A DNA stretch of 64,000 bases. It comes from Roseivivax marinus (GTDB lineage Bacteria > Pseudomonadota > Alphaproteobacteria > Rhodobacterales > Rhodobacteraceae). The stretch is taken from NCBI RefSeq assembly GCF_900109705.1, contig NZ_FOAI01000001.1:372001-436000 (forward strand). The letters run 5' to 3'. This document shows, piece after piece, positions 44,482-52,491 of the stretch. The position numbers and the translations under genes were made by a program. Every line of letters starts with the position of its first letter. Within the stretch, counting starts at the first letter, position 1. The notes under the pieces were generated by a model. The model did no database searches and was not told the DNA's origin. It was given only the letters and a program-made list of their open reading frames with translations.

Positions 44482-45123
44482 TCAGCGCGGCCACGCGGCG
44501 GGCAGTCGGTCGCGGATCCGCTTCAGTTTCAGAAGCGGGATGTAGTTGTCGATGCGGTGATCCTCGCCGACCTCGGGCTCGTCCGGGGCCATCCAGTAGA
44601 GGCTGCCCATGTGACGGAAGCCCAGGAAAGGCGGCGGCACGTGAGCCACGGTGTCGTCGACGCGGTTGACGTTCACCACCCAGCCCTCGCCGCGAAGCTT
44701 GGTGCGGGTCTTGGTGGTGCGGGGCGAGGCGAACGCGATCGTGGGCACGGCGAGCGAGGCGCCCACGATCTGCGCCGAAGCCGCCCCGAGCGAGTGGCCG
44801 ACAACGAATTTCGGCCGCAGTCCCTTGGCGAAGGTGTAGACGATCTGAGCGTGCTCGAGAAAGCCGCCGTGGTAGATCGCGCCGGAGTCGCCGGGCACCG
44901 TCTCGAAGCCGTGCCCCTCCAGCGCGACAGCGCCGATCTGCAGGTTGAAGTCGAACCAGTCGGAGAACTCGTTGGTGCCGGGAATGATCAGGGTGCCGTC
45001 GTGCAGATAGTGCGCCTGCACGCCGCGGACGTCGATCGTGGTGTGCAGCCGGTCGCCCAGATCACGGGCGTAGGCGTCGCGGATCAGGAGGGCCGCGTCG
45101 TCGAGGGACAGGGTGTGGGGCAT
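44482..45123 (-). CDS. Class 3 lipase-like alpha/beta hydrolase
   Basis: A 213-residue protein without a signal peptide. The nucleophile elbow is FVVGHSLGAASA, the acid is in VNRVDDTVAHVPP and the histidine in EDHRIDNYIP, the order of the lipase_3 fold. Small for a secreted lipase; may be cytoplasmic or a truncated core form. Divergent from the dimethylglycine-dehydrogenase-like gene. Confidence 0.82.
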   Translation of the reverse strand: MPHTLSLDDAALLIRDAYARDLGDRLHTTIDVRGVQAHYLHDGTLIIPGTNEFSDWFDFNLQIGAVALEGHGFETVPGDSGAIYHGGFLEHAQIVYTFAKGLRPKFVVGHSLGAASAQIVGASLAVPTIAFASPRTTKTRTKLRGEGWVVNVNRVDDTVAHVPPPFLGFRHMGSLYWMAPDEPEVGEDHRIDNYIPLLKLKRIRDRLPAAWPR

Positions 45124-45287
45124 GACAAATCTCTTTTGGCGCGAAAACGGAATCTGAAAACTCGCTCAGTATAGCACGTCGCGATCGGACCCGTATGTCG
45201 GTTTCGGCGCGGCGGGCGTCGCGCCAAACGAAGTGCGCCGGCATGGACGCGGTATTCGATCTCGAAACACGCTGCGGGAGTCGCGCC

Positions 45288-47795
45288 ATGAAAGCCCAGG
45301 TCAAAGCCCTAGTCGTCGGCGGCGGTGCCGTCGGAACCTCGATCGCCTATCATCTGGCCCGGCATGGCTGGGACGACGTGATGCTGCTCGAGCGCGACGA
45401 GCTGACGAGCGGATCGACCTGGCACGCGGCCGGCCTGCTGCCCTACTTCAACATGTCGTATGCCACGACACACATCCACGACTACTCGATCAAGTTCTAC
45501 AAGACGCTCGAGGAAGAGACCGGCCTGGACGCGGGCTTCTTCGTGGTCGGTAACCTGCGCATGGCGCAGACCGAGGAGCGGATGGACGAGTATCGCCTCT
45601 ATGCCTCGACCGCCGAGACCTGCGACGTGCCGTTCGAGTGGATGACCCCCGACCAGATCAAGGCGCGCTGGCCGCTCATCAACACCGAGGACCTCAAGGG
45701 CGCGATCTACCATCCGACGGACGGCTACATTAACCCTGCCGACGTCACCATGGCGATGGCCAAGGGCGCGCGCCAGCGTGGCGTCACGATCGAGCGCAAG
45801 TGGCAGGTCGACGGCTACGAGTGGAAGGGCGACCACTGGGACGTGACGCTGACCAAGATGGTCGAGAAGGGGGGCAACCTCGTGCCTTCGGAGGAAACCA
45901 CCGTGGTCTCCGCCGAGCACGTCGTCACGGCCACCGGCAACCACGCCCAGCGCACCGCGAAGCTTCTGGGCATCAAGATGCCGGCGATTCCGGTCGAGCA
46001 CCAGTTCATCGTAACCGAGCCCGATCCCGCGCTGGTCGAGTACCGCAAGTCGAACGAGCAGCACCCGGTGATCCGCGACGCCGACGCCAAGTGGTACGTC
46101 CGCGAGGAGCGTGGCGGCTGGATCCTCGGCCCCTACGAGCGCAACGCGCCCGCGCGCTTCATCCATGGTGTGCCCGACAGCTTCCGCGCCGACCTCTTCC
46201 CGCTCGACCTCGAGCGGATCGAGGAGGAGTACATGTCGTTCATCCACCGCATTCCGTCCTCCGAGACGGTGGGCCTCAAGGACGATTTCAACGGCCCGAT
46301 CTGCTACACGCCCGACGGCAACCCGCTGATCGGCCCGGCGCCGGGGCTGCGGAACATGTGGCTGGCCGAGGGCTTCAGCTTCGGCATCACCGCCGCGGGC
46401 GGTGCCGGTCACTACCTCGCGCAGATGATGGTGCACGGCGAGGCCGAGATCGACATGGCCTCGCTCGACCCCAAGCGCTTCGGCCAGGACTGGATGACCT
46501 CGGAATACGCCGCGCGCAAGAACGAGGAAGCCTACGACCACGTCTACGTGCTGCACCATCCCGACGAGGAGCGCCCGGCCTGCCGTCCGCTTCGGACCGC
46601 GCCGTGCTACGACCGGCAGAAGGCGCTGGGCGCGCAGTTCGGCTGCGTCAACGGATGGGAGCGTCCCAACTACTACGGCCCGCTCGACGCCGACGACAAT
46701 TTCGACCACGACGCGCGGTCCTTCCGCCGCGGCGCCTGGTGGGAGCACGCCAAGGCCGAGGCCGAGGCGATCCGTTCGTCCGCGGGCCTGATCGATGCCA
46801 CGGCCTTCGCCAAGCACGCCGTCACCGGTCCCGGCGCGGCCGAGTTCCTGTCGGGCTTCACCTGCAACAAGCTTCCGAACGTTGGGCGCATCAACCTCAC
46901 CTACGCGCTGACCGAGGCGGGCACCGTCCGGACGGAGTACACCATCGTCCGGCGCGGCGAGCAGGACTTCTACCTGGTGTCCGCGGGCGCCTGGGCCGCC
47001 TATGACGGCGACTACCTCCGCAAGGCGGCCGAAGACTACATGGCGCAGGGCGGCGGCATGGTCATCGTGCAGGACATCACCACCCAGTGGGGCGTCTTCG
47101 CCATCGCGGGTCCGAAGTCGCGCGACATCCTGAACGCTCTGGTGGTCGACGCGGAGCCCGGCACCGTGCTGTCGAACAAGCGCTTCCCGTGGCTCTCGAT
47201 GCGAAACATCGAACTCGGCATGGTCCCGGTCATGGCGCTGCGCGTGGCGTATACCGGCGAACTCGGCTGGGAACTGCACCACCCGATCGAGATGTCGACG
47301 TACCTGTGGGACCGGCTGATGGCGGCGGGCGCGGAGCACGGGCTGAAGCCGGTGGGCGGCCGGGCCCAGAACTGGCTGCGGCAGGAGAAGTCCTACCGCG
47401 CGTTCGGCCACGAGCTCGGCCGCGACGCGACCCCGCTCGAGGCCGGTCTGGACCGCTTCGTCGACTGCACCCGGCCCTATCACGGCAAGCCCAGGATGCT
47501 GGAGACCGGCATCCGTTCGAAGTGCTGCACGGTGCTGATCGACGGCCCGGCCGACGCCGATCCCTGGGGCCGCGAGGCGCTCTACACCCCCGAGGGCGAT
47601 CGTGTCGGGCGCCTGACCTCGGGCGGTTACTCGGTGGCCTTCGGCAAGTCCATCGGCATGGGCTACGTGCGGCCGGGCCTCGCCCAGCCGGGCACCAAGC
47701 TGAAGGTTCGCATGATGGGCGATCTGTGGGATGCCGAGGTGACCGAGGACAGCCCCTACGATCCGAAGAACGAGACCATCCGCAAGGACGGGTGA
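45288..47795 (+). CDS. Dimethylglycine/sarcosine dehydrogenase-like flavoprotein with GcvT domain
   Basis: An 835-residue two-part enzyme. Residues 1 to about 400: DAO-type FAD domain (ALVVGGGAVGTSIAYHLARH) with SGSTWHAAGLLP, where the His is the covalent flavin site of DMGDH and sarcosine dehydrogenases. Residues about 430-835: GcvT aminomethyltransferase fold with YTGELGWELHHPIEMS and a C-terminal barrel (GGYSVAFGKSIGMGYVRPG). Oxidative demethylation with transfer of the methyl carbon to tetrahydrofolate is expected. Glycine-betaine catabolism is the usual setting, which suits an osmolyte-using organism. Start ATG 45288 follows GGGAG at about 7 bases. Confidence 0.9.
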   Translation: MKAQVKALVVGGGAVGTSIAYHLARHGWDDVMLLERDELTSGSTWHAAGLLPYFNMSYATTHIHDYSIKFYKTLEEETGLDAGFFVVGNLRMAQTEERMDEYRLYASTAETCDVPFEWMTPDQIKARWPLINTEDLKGAIYHPTDGYINPADVTMAMAKGARQRGVTIERKWQVDGYEWKGDHWDVTLTKMVEKGGNLVPSEETTVVSAEHVVTATGNHAQRTAKLLGIKMPAIPVEHQFIVTEPDPALVEYRKSNEQHPVIRDADAKWYVREERGGWILGPYERNAPARFIHGVPDSFRADLFPLDLERIEEEYMSFIHRIPSSETVGLKDDFNGPICYTPDGNPLIGPAPGLRNMWLAEGFSFGITAAGGAGHYLAQMMVHGEAEIDMASLDPKRFGQDWMTSEYAARKNEEAYDHVYVLHHPDEERPACRPLRTAPCYDRQKALGAQFGCVNGWERPNYYGPLDADDNFDHDARSFRRGAWWEHAKAEAEAIRSSAGLIDATAFAKHAVTGPGAAEFLSGFTCNKLPNVGRINLTYALTEAGTVRTEYTIVRRGEQDFYLVSAGAWAAYDGDYLRKAAEDYMAQGGGMVIVQDITTQWGVFAIAGPKSRDILNALVVDAEPGTVLSNKRFPWLSMRNIELGMVPVMALRVAYTGELGWELHHPIEMSTYLWDRLMAAGAEHGLKPVGGRAQNWLRQEKSYRAFGHELGRDATPLEAGLDRFVDCTRPYHGKPRMLETGIRSKCCTVLIDGPADADPWGREALYTPEGDRVGRLTSGGYSVAFGKSIGMGYVRPGLAQPGTKLKVRMMGDLWDAEVTEDSPYDPKNETIRKDG

Positions 47796-47856
47796 ACGTG
47801 GAGAAGGGGGCCGCGCGGCCCCCTTCTTCGTTTCGGGCCGATTGGCGCCGTCGGAT

Positions 47857-47906
47857 GCGAGGGGCCAGCCCCTCGCGCTCCCCGGAGTATTTCGGACGAG
47901 AAGAAG
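47857..47906 (+). repeat. Dispersed GGAGTATTT repeat, copy C
   Basis: Hairpin GCGAGGGGC-CA-GCCCCTCGC (47857-47876, perfect 9-base-pair stem), then GCTCCCCGGAGTATTTC, then GGACGAGAAGAAG. Lies 61 bases past the DMGDH-like stop, in the direction of transcription. Confidence 0.82.
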
Positions 47907-47996
47907 CGCCGACGGGCGCCTGACCGGTTCGTGACTCGAAACCCGGGCGGCGGGGCTATCTTTCCGGTCATGTCCACCGGAGAGGAGACCGCCCGG

Positions 47997-48752
47997 ATGA
48001 AGACCGTTCTCTGCCTGACCGCCGCGGCGCTTGCGCTGCCCGCCGCCGCCTCGGCGCAGATCGCCGGGGAAACGCACAGCTACACCGTCGGTGACCGCGA
48101 ATACGAGGGCTATGTCGCGCGCCAGACCACGCTGGACGAACCGCTCGGCACGGTGCTGATCGTGCACGACTGGGACGGGCTGACCGACTACGAGATGCGC
48201 CGCGCCGACATGCTTGCGGCGCAGGGCTACACGGCCTTCGCCATCGACGTCTACGGGGCCGACGAGGACCCTCAGTCGGTGGACGAGAACCGGGCGCTGT
48301 CCGGCGCGCTCTACGAGGACCGCGAGGAGTTCCGCGCGCGGCTCATGGGTTCGATCGAGGCGGCCCGTGCGCTCGACGGCACGACCGACGCGATGGTGCT
48401 GATGGGCTATTGCTTCGGCGGGGCGGCGACGCTGGAGGCCGCGCGCGCAGGCGCGGACCTGGCCGGCTTCGCGACGTTCCACGCCGGTCTCGACCTGCCG
48501 GAGGGACAGGATTACGCGGGCGTCACCGCGCCGGTAACGCTGTTCCACGGTTCGGCCGACCCGGTGTCGGGCATGGACGCCATGGCCGCCACGCTGACCG
48601 CGATGCAGGAGGCGGGCGTCACGCACGATGCGCGCATCTTCGGCGGCGCGCGGCATTCGTTCACGGTCTGGGGCTCGGACGATTACGTGCTCGAGGCCGA
48701 CCGCGAGTCGTGGGACGGGCTGATGACCTTCCTCGACGACACGTTCCGCTGA
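47997..48752 (+). CDS. Exported dienelactone-hydrolase-family protein
   Basis: A 251-residue alpha/beta hydrolase with a signal peptide (MKTVLCLTAAALALPAAASA). The nucleophile is the cysteine of LMGYCFGGAATLEAA; Asp is in HGSADPVSG and His in GGARHSFTVWG. Family enzymes open dienelactone rings but this exported type acts on unknown esters. The start is ATG 47997; an in-frame ATG 22 codons earlier lacks signal-peptide logic. Confidence 0.87.
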   Translation: MKTVLCLTAAALALPAAASAQIAGETHSYTVGDREYEGYVARQTTLDEPLGTVLIVHDWDGLTDYEMRRADMLAAQGYTAFAIDVYGADEDPQSVDENRALSGALYEDREEFRARLMGSIEAARALDGTTDAMVLMGYCFGGAATLEAARAGADLAGFATFHAGLDLPEGQDYAGVTAPVTLFHGSADPVSGMDAMAATLTAMQEAGVTHDARIFGGARHSFTVWGSDDYVLEADRESWDGLMTFLDDTFR

Positions 48753-48812
48753 TCGACACCGGCGCGGCGTGGGCGTAGGTCGGGGCGGCAGCCCTTTTCG
48801 GAGACCGCGCCC

Positions 48813-49154
48813 ATGCCCAGCCTTGCCACCTACGCCCTGCTTGCCGCCGCGATCTGCGCCGAGGTCATCGCGACCACTGCGCTGGCCCGCAGCGACAGCT
48901 TATCGCGGCTGTGGCCTTCGGTCGTGACCGTGGTGGGCTACGCGCTGGCGTTCTATTTCCTGTCGTTCCCGATCCGCGTGCTGCCCACGGGCATCATCTA
49001 CGCGATCTGGTCGGGGCTGGGCGTGGTGCTGATCACGCTGGTCGCCTGGCTCTGGGCCGGCGAGCGGCTGGACCTGCCGGCGACGATCGGCCTTGGCCTG
49101 ATCGTCGCCGGGGTCGTCGTTATCAATGTCTTCTCGGACGCGGTGCGCCACTGA
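48813..49154 (+). CDS. Small multidrug resistance (SMR) efflux protein
   Basis: A 113-residue four-helix protein. The essential glutamate is in ICAEVIATTALA (Glu17, equivalent to EmrE Glu14), and YAIWSGLGVVLITLVAW in helix 3 is the SMR signature. Proton-coupled export of cationic compounds, probably as a dimer. 60 bases after the hydrolase gene. Confidence 0.93.
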   Translation: MPSLATYALLAAAICAEVIATTALARSDSLSRLWPSVVTVVGYALAFYFLSFPIRVLPTGIIYAIWSGLGVVLITLVAWLWAGERLDLPATIGLGLIVAGVVVINVFSDAVRH

Positions 49155-49170
49155 GGCGGCCGCGGGTGCC

Positions 49171-49353
49171 TCAGCGCGAGGCGCCCGAGGGCAGGGCGGC
49201 GCAATGCGCGCCGCCGGACGCCTGACCGGACCCGAGCGCGAGAATGGGCGGCTGGTTGTAGATGTCGACCGACGCACCGCCGGCGAAGTCGGCGACGGTG
49301 ATGACGGCGAGGCCCGCGAGGGCCAGCAGCGCGATGGGCCAGCGTGTGGTCAT
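49171..49353 (-). CDS. Small exported/membrane protein coupled to the YeeE/YedE gene
   Basis: A 60-residue ORF starting MTTRWPIALLALAGLAVITV, one N-terminal hydrophobic helix, then DIYNQPPILALGSG and a short tail with one cysteine (GGAHCAALPSG). Its ATG overlaps the YeeE/YedE stop by 4 bases. Coupling and a signal-like helix support a real gene; a periplasmic or membrane accessory of sulfur uptake is a guess from context only. Confidence 0.55.
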   Translation of the reverse strand: MTTRWPIALLALAGLAVITVADFAGGASVDIYNQPPILALGSGQASGGAHCAALPSGASR

Positions 49354-50477
49354 GAGCGCGCCTCCAGCCCGAGGATCGGGCGCAGCTTGATGCCGTAATA
49401 CGCGCCGCCGAAGGCCGCGGCGAACCAGGCCCAGCCGTGCAGGCTGCCGGTGGAGATGCCCGAGAAGAACGCACCCACGTTGCAGCCGAAGGCCAGCCGC
49501 GACGAGTAGCCGAGCAGGAAGCCCGCCACGATGGTCGCGACCCACGCGCGGGCCGGCAGCGAGGGAAGGCCGTTCGACAGGCTCGAGCGCCACGCGGCGA
49601 CGAGGAACGCGCCACCGATGATGCCGAAGTTCGTCAGCGAGGTGACGTCGGTCAGGATCGGCTGGGCAAGGCGTTCGACGTTGCCCGGGGTGGACCAGAA
49701 GCCCGAGGCCGAGACGTCCGCGCCGAGCGCCGTGGCGCCCTTGGCGGCCCAGAGGCCGAGGCCGTAGATCACGCCCCAGGGCTGTCCCGCGACCACCAGG
49801 TTGGCGATGGCGAGGCCCGCCAGGCAGATCGCGGCGAGCCACATGCGCCGGGGAATCGTGCGCTTCTCGGCCGGGGCGCGCCACCACAGGAACGCGGCGA
49901 CAGCGACCAGTGCGACCAAGGTGACGACCAGCCCGGTGGTGCCCGACAGAGCGACCGTGGGGGCCGAGCCGAGCGAGGTCCACCACAGCAGGTGGCTCGC
50001 GCCGAAGAACGAGCCGATGGCAAAGAACGGAAGGGCGACGAGGCTGACCGGATTGCCCGAACCCGCGTTCACCAGCGTGCCCGAGCCGCACCCCATGACG
50101 ATCTGCATGCAGGCGCCGAACACGAAGGCACCGCCCACCATGGCGAACCCGATGGGCGCGTGCGCGCCGATCAGCTCCTCTCCGTGAGTGGCCAGCAGCG
50201 GGAAGGCCGCGAGGGCCACCAGCGCGATGGAGACGAGCTGCGCGACGGTGCCCGCCGGGTCACGCTCGCGGATGGTGCGGCGCCACGGACCGGCAAACCC
50301 GAAGCGGAAGCCCTCGAGGACGATGCCGAAGCCGAGCCCGATCAACAGGAGCAGGCCGTAGCGGGCGCCCACGAGGGTCGCGACGGCCGCGCAGACGAGA
50401 AGCGCGCCGAGGATCAGCCCGGCGCGCGGCAGCGCCCGGTTGCCCGGGCGCGCAGCGGTGTCGGAGGCAGTGGCCAT
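49350..50477 (-). CDS. YeeE/YedE-family (TsuA-like) thiosulfate/sulfur transporter
   Basis: A 375-residue membrane protein with two repeats of about five helices. Each repeat has the conserved Cys loop: QIVMGCGSGTLVNAGSGNP in the first and LAFGCNVGAFFSGISTG in the second, the cysteines that relay thiosulfate through TsuA. Starts 3 bases after the rhodanese stop, so the two are coupled. A substrate of thiosulfate or a related sulfur anion is well supported by family; direction of use is not. Confidence 0.88.
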   Translation of the reverse strand: MATASDTAARPGNRALPRAGLILGALLVCAAVATLVGARYGLLLLIGLGFGIVLEGFRFGFAGPWRRTIRERDPAGTVAQLVSIALVALAAFPLLATHGEELIGAHAPIGFAMVGGAFVFGACMQIVMGCGSGTLVNAGSGNPVSLVALPFFAIGSFFGASHLLWWTSLGSAPTVALSGTTGLVVTLVALVAVAAFLWWRAPAEKRTIPRRMWLAAICLAGLAIANLVVAGQPWGVIYGLGLWAAKGATALGADVSASGFWSTPGNVERLAQPILTDVTSLTNFGIIGGAFLVAAWRSSLSNGLPSLPARAWVATIVAGFLLGYSSRLAFGCNVGAFFSGISTGSLHGWAWFAAAFGGAYYGIKLRPILGLEARS

Positions 50478-50480
50478 GGA

Positions 50481-51410
50481 TCAGAACACGCTCTTGATCT
50501 GGAACCACAGCTGGCGGATCGGGCCGGGGACGTTGGCCATCTCGTAGCCCGCGTTCGACCAGCCGACCATCGACTCGGGGTAGAGCTTCACGTTCTCGAT
50601 CTCGGCCAGCTCGGAGAGGGCGAACCAGTTGGTGGCCGCCCAGTGGCCGGTGTTGCAGAACGAGATCAGGTTCTCCGCGCCGGTGAGCTCGTTTTCCTCG
50701 GCCAGCTGGCGCGCGGCCTCGGCGTCGATGATCGCCGGACCCGAGCTGAACCAGTTGGCGTGCTCGAAATACTGCGACTGCGGAAGCGTGCCCGGCTTGG
50801 CGGCCGCGGGGTGCGACTGCTCGCCGTTCCAGAAGCTCTCGGGACGGGCGTCGAGCAGCAGGGTGTCGTCGCCCTCGAGAGCGGTCTGAACGTCCTCGGC
50901 GCTTGCGGTCCACTGGTCATTCCAGGTGACCTCGATGTCGGAGGCCTCGGCGGTCACGGCATCCTGCGACAGGGCCATGTCCGCCTCGGACCAGGCGGCG
51001 AGACCGCCGTTGAGGATGGTCAGGTCCTCGATGCCCGAGGACTTCAGCGTCCAGTAGACCCGTGCGGCGGCGCCGAAATCGCTGACGTCCGAACCCTGGT
51101 AGGTGATGACCACCGGGGTGCCGGTCTCGAGGCCGAGCGATTGCAGCGTGTCGGTCAGCGCGTCTTCGCCGGGCACCTGGCCCGGGTTCTCGGACGGGCC
51201 GCGAAACAGGCCGTAGGGTGCGTTCACGGCGCCTTCGACGTGACCTTCGGCGTAGGCGTCCTCGGCGCGGATGTCGATCACGTCGACATTGCCGGCGGCC
51301 ACGAGGTCCGACACCTCCTGCGGGCTGGCCAGGGGGCCGGGCAGGGTCTGGGCCGTGGCGGCGGTGCCGAGGGCCAGGACGAAGAAAGATGCGGGAGCGA
51401 GGGCTTTCAT
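50481..51410 (-). CDS. Periplasmic two-domain rhodanese-like sulfurtransferase
   Basis: A 309-residue protein with a signal peptide (MKALAPASFFVLALGTAATA). The C-terminal domain has the active-site cysteine in ISFCNTGHWAATNWF. The N-terminal domain keeps the fold (VDVIDIRAEDAYAEGHVEGA) but its loop reads VITYQGSDVSDFG with no cysteine, so it is probably catalytically dead, as in classical two-domain rhodaneses. It may deliver sulfane sulfur or thiosulfate to the YeeE/YedE channel next door. GGAGG precedes the ATG. Confidence 0.88.
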   Translation of the reverse strand: MKALAPASFFVLALGTAATAQTLPGPLASPQEVSDLVAAGNVDVIDIRAEDAYAEGHVEGAVNAPYGLFRGPSENPGQVPGEDALTDTLQSLGLETGTPVVITYQGSDVSDFGAAARVYWTLKSSGIEDLTILNGGLAAWSEADMALSQDAVTAEASDIEVTWNDQWTASAEDVQTALEGDDTLLLDARPESFWNGEQSHPAAAKPGTLPQSQYFEHANWFSSGPAIIDAEAARQLAEENELTGAENLISFCNTGHWAATNWFALSELAEIENVKLYPESMVGWSNAGYEMANVPGPIRQLWFQIKSVF

Positions 51411-51647
51411 GGAATCCTCCGTCGCTTATGGATGGGAAACTGTCTCGCGCGACAAATTGCGCCGATCGGGCTCAGGTTCAAGCGCCGGGGCGCGGGATCG
51501 GCGACAGGACCATGGTAACACGTTCCGGGGTGGCCGCGGGCGGTCGGATCGGCGTTTGCGGCTCGGGGCCGGGGGCAAACATGCGTTCGCGCCCGGCGCC
51601 GCGCGTCGAACGGTGTTCTTTTTCAGGGCGCTGTGGCCGGGCGGCGC

Positions 51648-52391
51648 TCAGATCGACAGCAGGCCGCGCGCCATCGCGAGCGCCAGCGCCTGATCGGTGG
51701 AGCTGGAATCCATCTTGGTCCGTGCCCCGCTCAGGACCGCCATGATCTCGGCCTCGGACAGCTTCATGTCGTCGGCCACCTGCGCCTCGGTCCGGCCCTC
51801 GGCCAGCCGGCTGAGCACCTCGGCCTCCGCGCGGGTCAGGCGCCGCCAGTGGGTGCCGAAGGTGCGCGCACCGGGCGCCTCGGGCCCCGAGGGGCTCAGC
51901 GCAAGCGACATCATCGCGGCCACCGCCGACAGCGCGCGCTGGGTGCCGGGCCCGAAGAGATGGGCGGGGTCGTCGCGGGTGGCGATGGCAATGCAGGTCG
52001 AGACGTCGCCGTCGCGCCAGGCCTGCGTCAGCATGAAATTGTAGTTGTAGCGCATCATGCCGGCGTGCAGGCGCTTCAGGTCGCCCGTGGCGTGACGATC
52101 CTCGTCCCGCACCGAGTAGAACGGCGGAGGCGTGCCCGCGATCGCGGCGGCGAGCAGCGGATCGATTTCGTAGAGTTCCTCGTGCGCGTATTCCTCGAGC
52201 CATTCCGGCGCCATGCTGCTGCGCGTCCAGGCGATCTGCCTGGTCACGGGCAGGAAGGCGCCCGCGTTGACTGCCTCGCCGCCGATGCGCGAGACGATGG
52301 CCTCGATCCGCAGCCACGCAACCTCGCCATTACGGGCGTGCGACAGCGTATCGGCCGTGTCGATGAGAAGACGCGCGAAGCGCGTTGTCAT
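51648..52391 (-). CDS. LuxR-family transcriptional regulator (solo)
   Basis: A 247-residue protein. The N-terminal half resembles an autoinducer-binding domain: MAPEWLEEYAHEELYEIDP keeps the W, Y and D-P of LuxR proteins, but the later conserved Trp is Phe. The C-terminal helix-turn-helix is LTRAEAEVLSRLAEGRTEAQ through AVLSGARTKM. No luxI-type synthase is in the window, so it is a solo that may sense a foreign or non-AHL signal. Start ATG 52391; strong promoter with tandem boxes upstream. Confidence 0.85.
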   Translation of the reverse strand: MTTRFARLLIDTADTLSHARNGEVAWLRIEAIVSRIGGEAVNAGAFLPVTRQIAWTRSSMAPEWLEEYAHEELYEIDPLLAAAIAGTPPPFYSVRDEDRHATGDLKRLHAGMMRYNYNFMLTQAWRDGDVSTCIAIATRDDPAHLFGPGTQRALSAVAAMMSLALSPSGPEAPGARTFGTHWRRLTRAEAEVLSRLAEGRTEAQVADDMKLSEAEIMAVLSGARTKMDSSSTDQALALAMARGLLSI

Positions 52392-52421
52392 GAAGGTGCC
52401 CCCGAAACATTCCCCGCAGGG

Positions 52422-52451
52422 TATGTAAGGGAGGGCCGGCGGTGACGTCAA
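52422..52451 (-). promoter_or_regulatory. Promoter of the LuxR solo gene
   Basis: On the minus strand, TTGACG (52451-52446) and TACATA (52427-52422) are separated by 18 bases, ending 31 bases before the ATG. The -35 is part of a TTGACGTC box. Confidence 0.55.
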
Positions 52452-52475
52452 TCGACGTCAAATTGCGTCACCGCC
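52438..52475. promoter_or_regulatory. Inverted repeat with tandem TTGACGTC boxes
   Basis: GGCGGTGACG (52438-52447) and CGTCACCGCC (52466-52475) form a perfect 10-base inverted repeat. Between and overlapping them, the minus strand reads TTTGACGTCG then ATTGACGTCA, the same 8-base box twice at a 10-base period. One box overlaps the -35 of the luxR promoter. It may be an operator for the LuxR protein; it could also stop transcription from the mscS gene, whose stop is 17 bases away. Confidence 0.5.
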
Positions 52476-52491
52476 TGTTGCCTTGAGGTCA

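Noticed and set aside
45309-48656. 1115-codon minus-strand frame
   Set aside because: Shadow of the DMGDH-like and hydrolase genes; no recognisable protein features.
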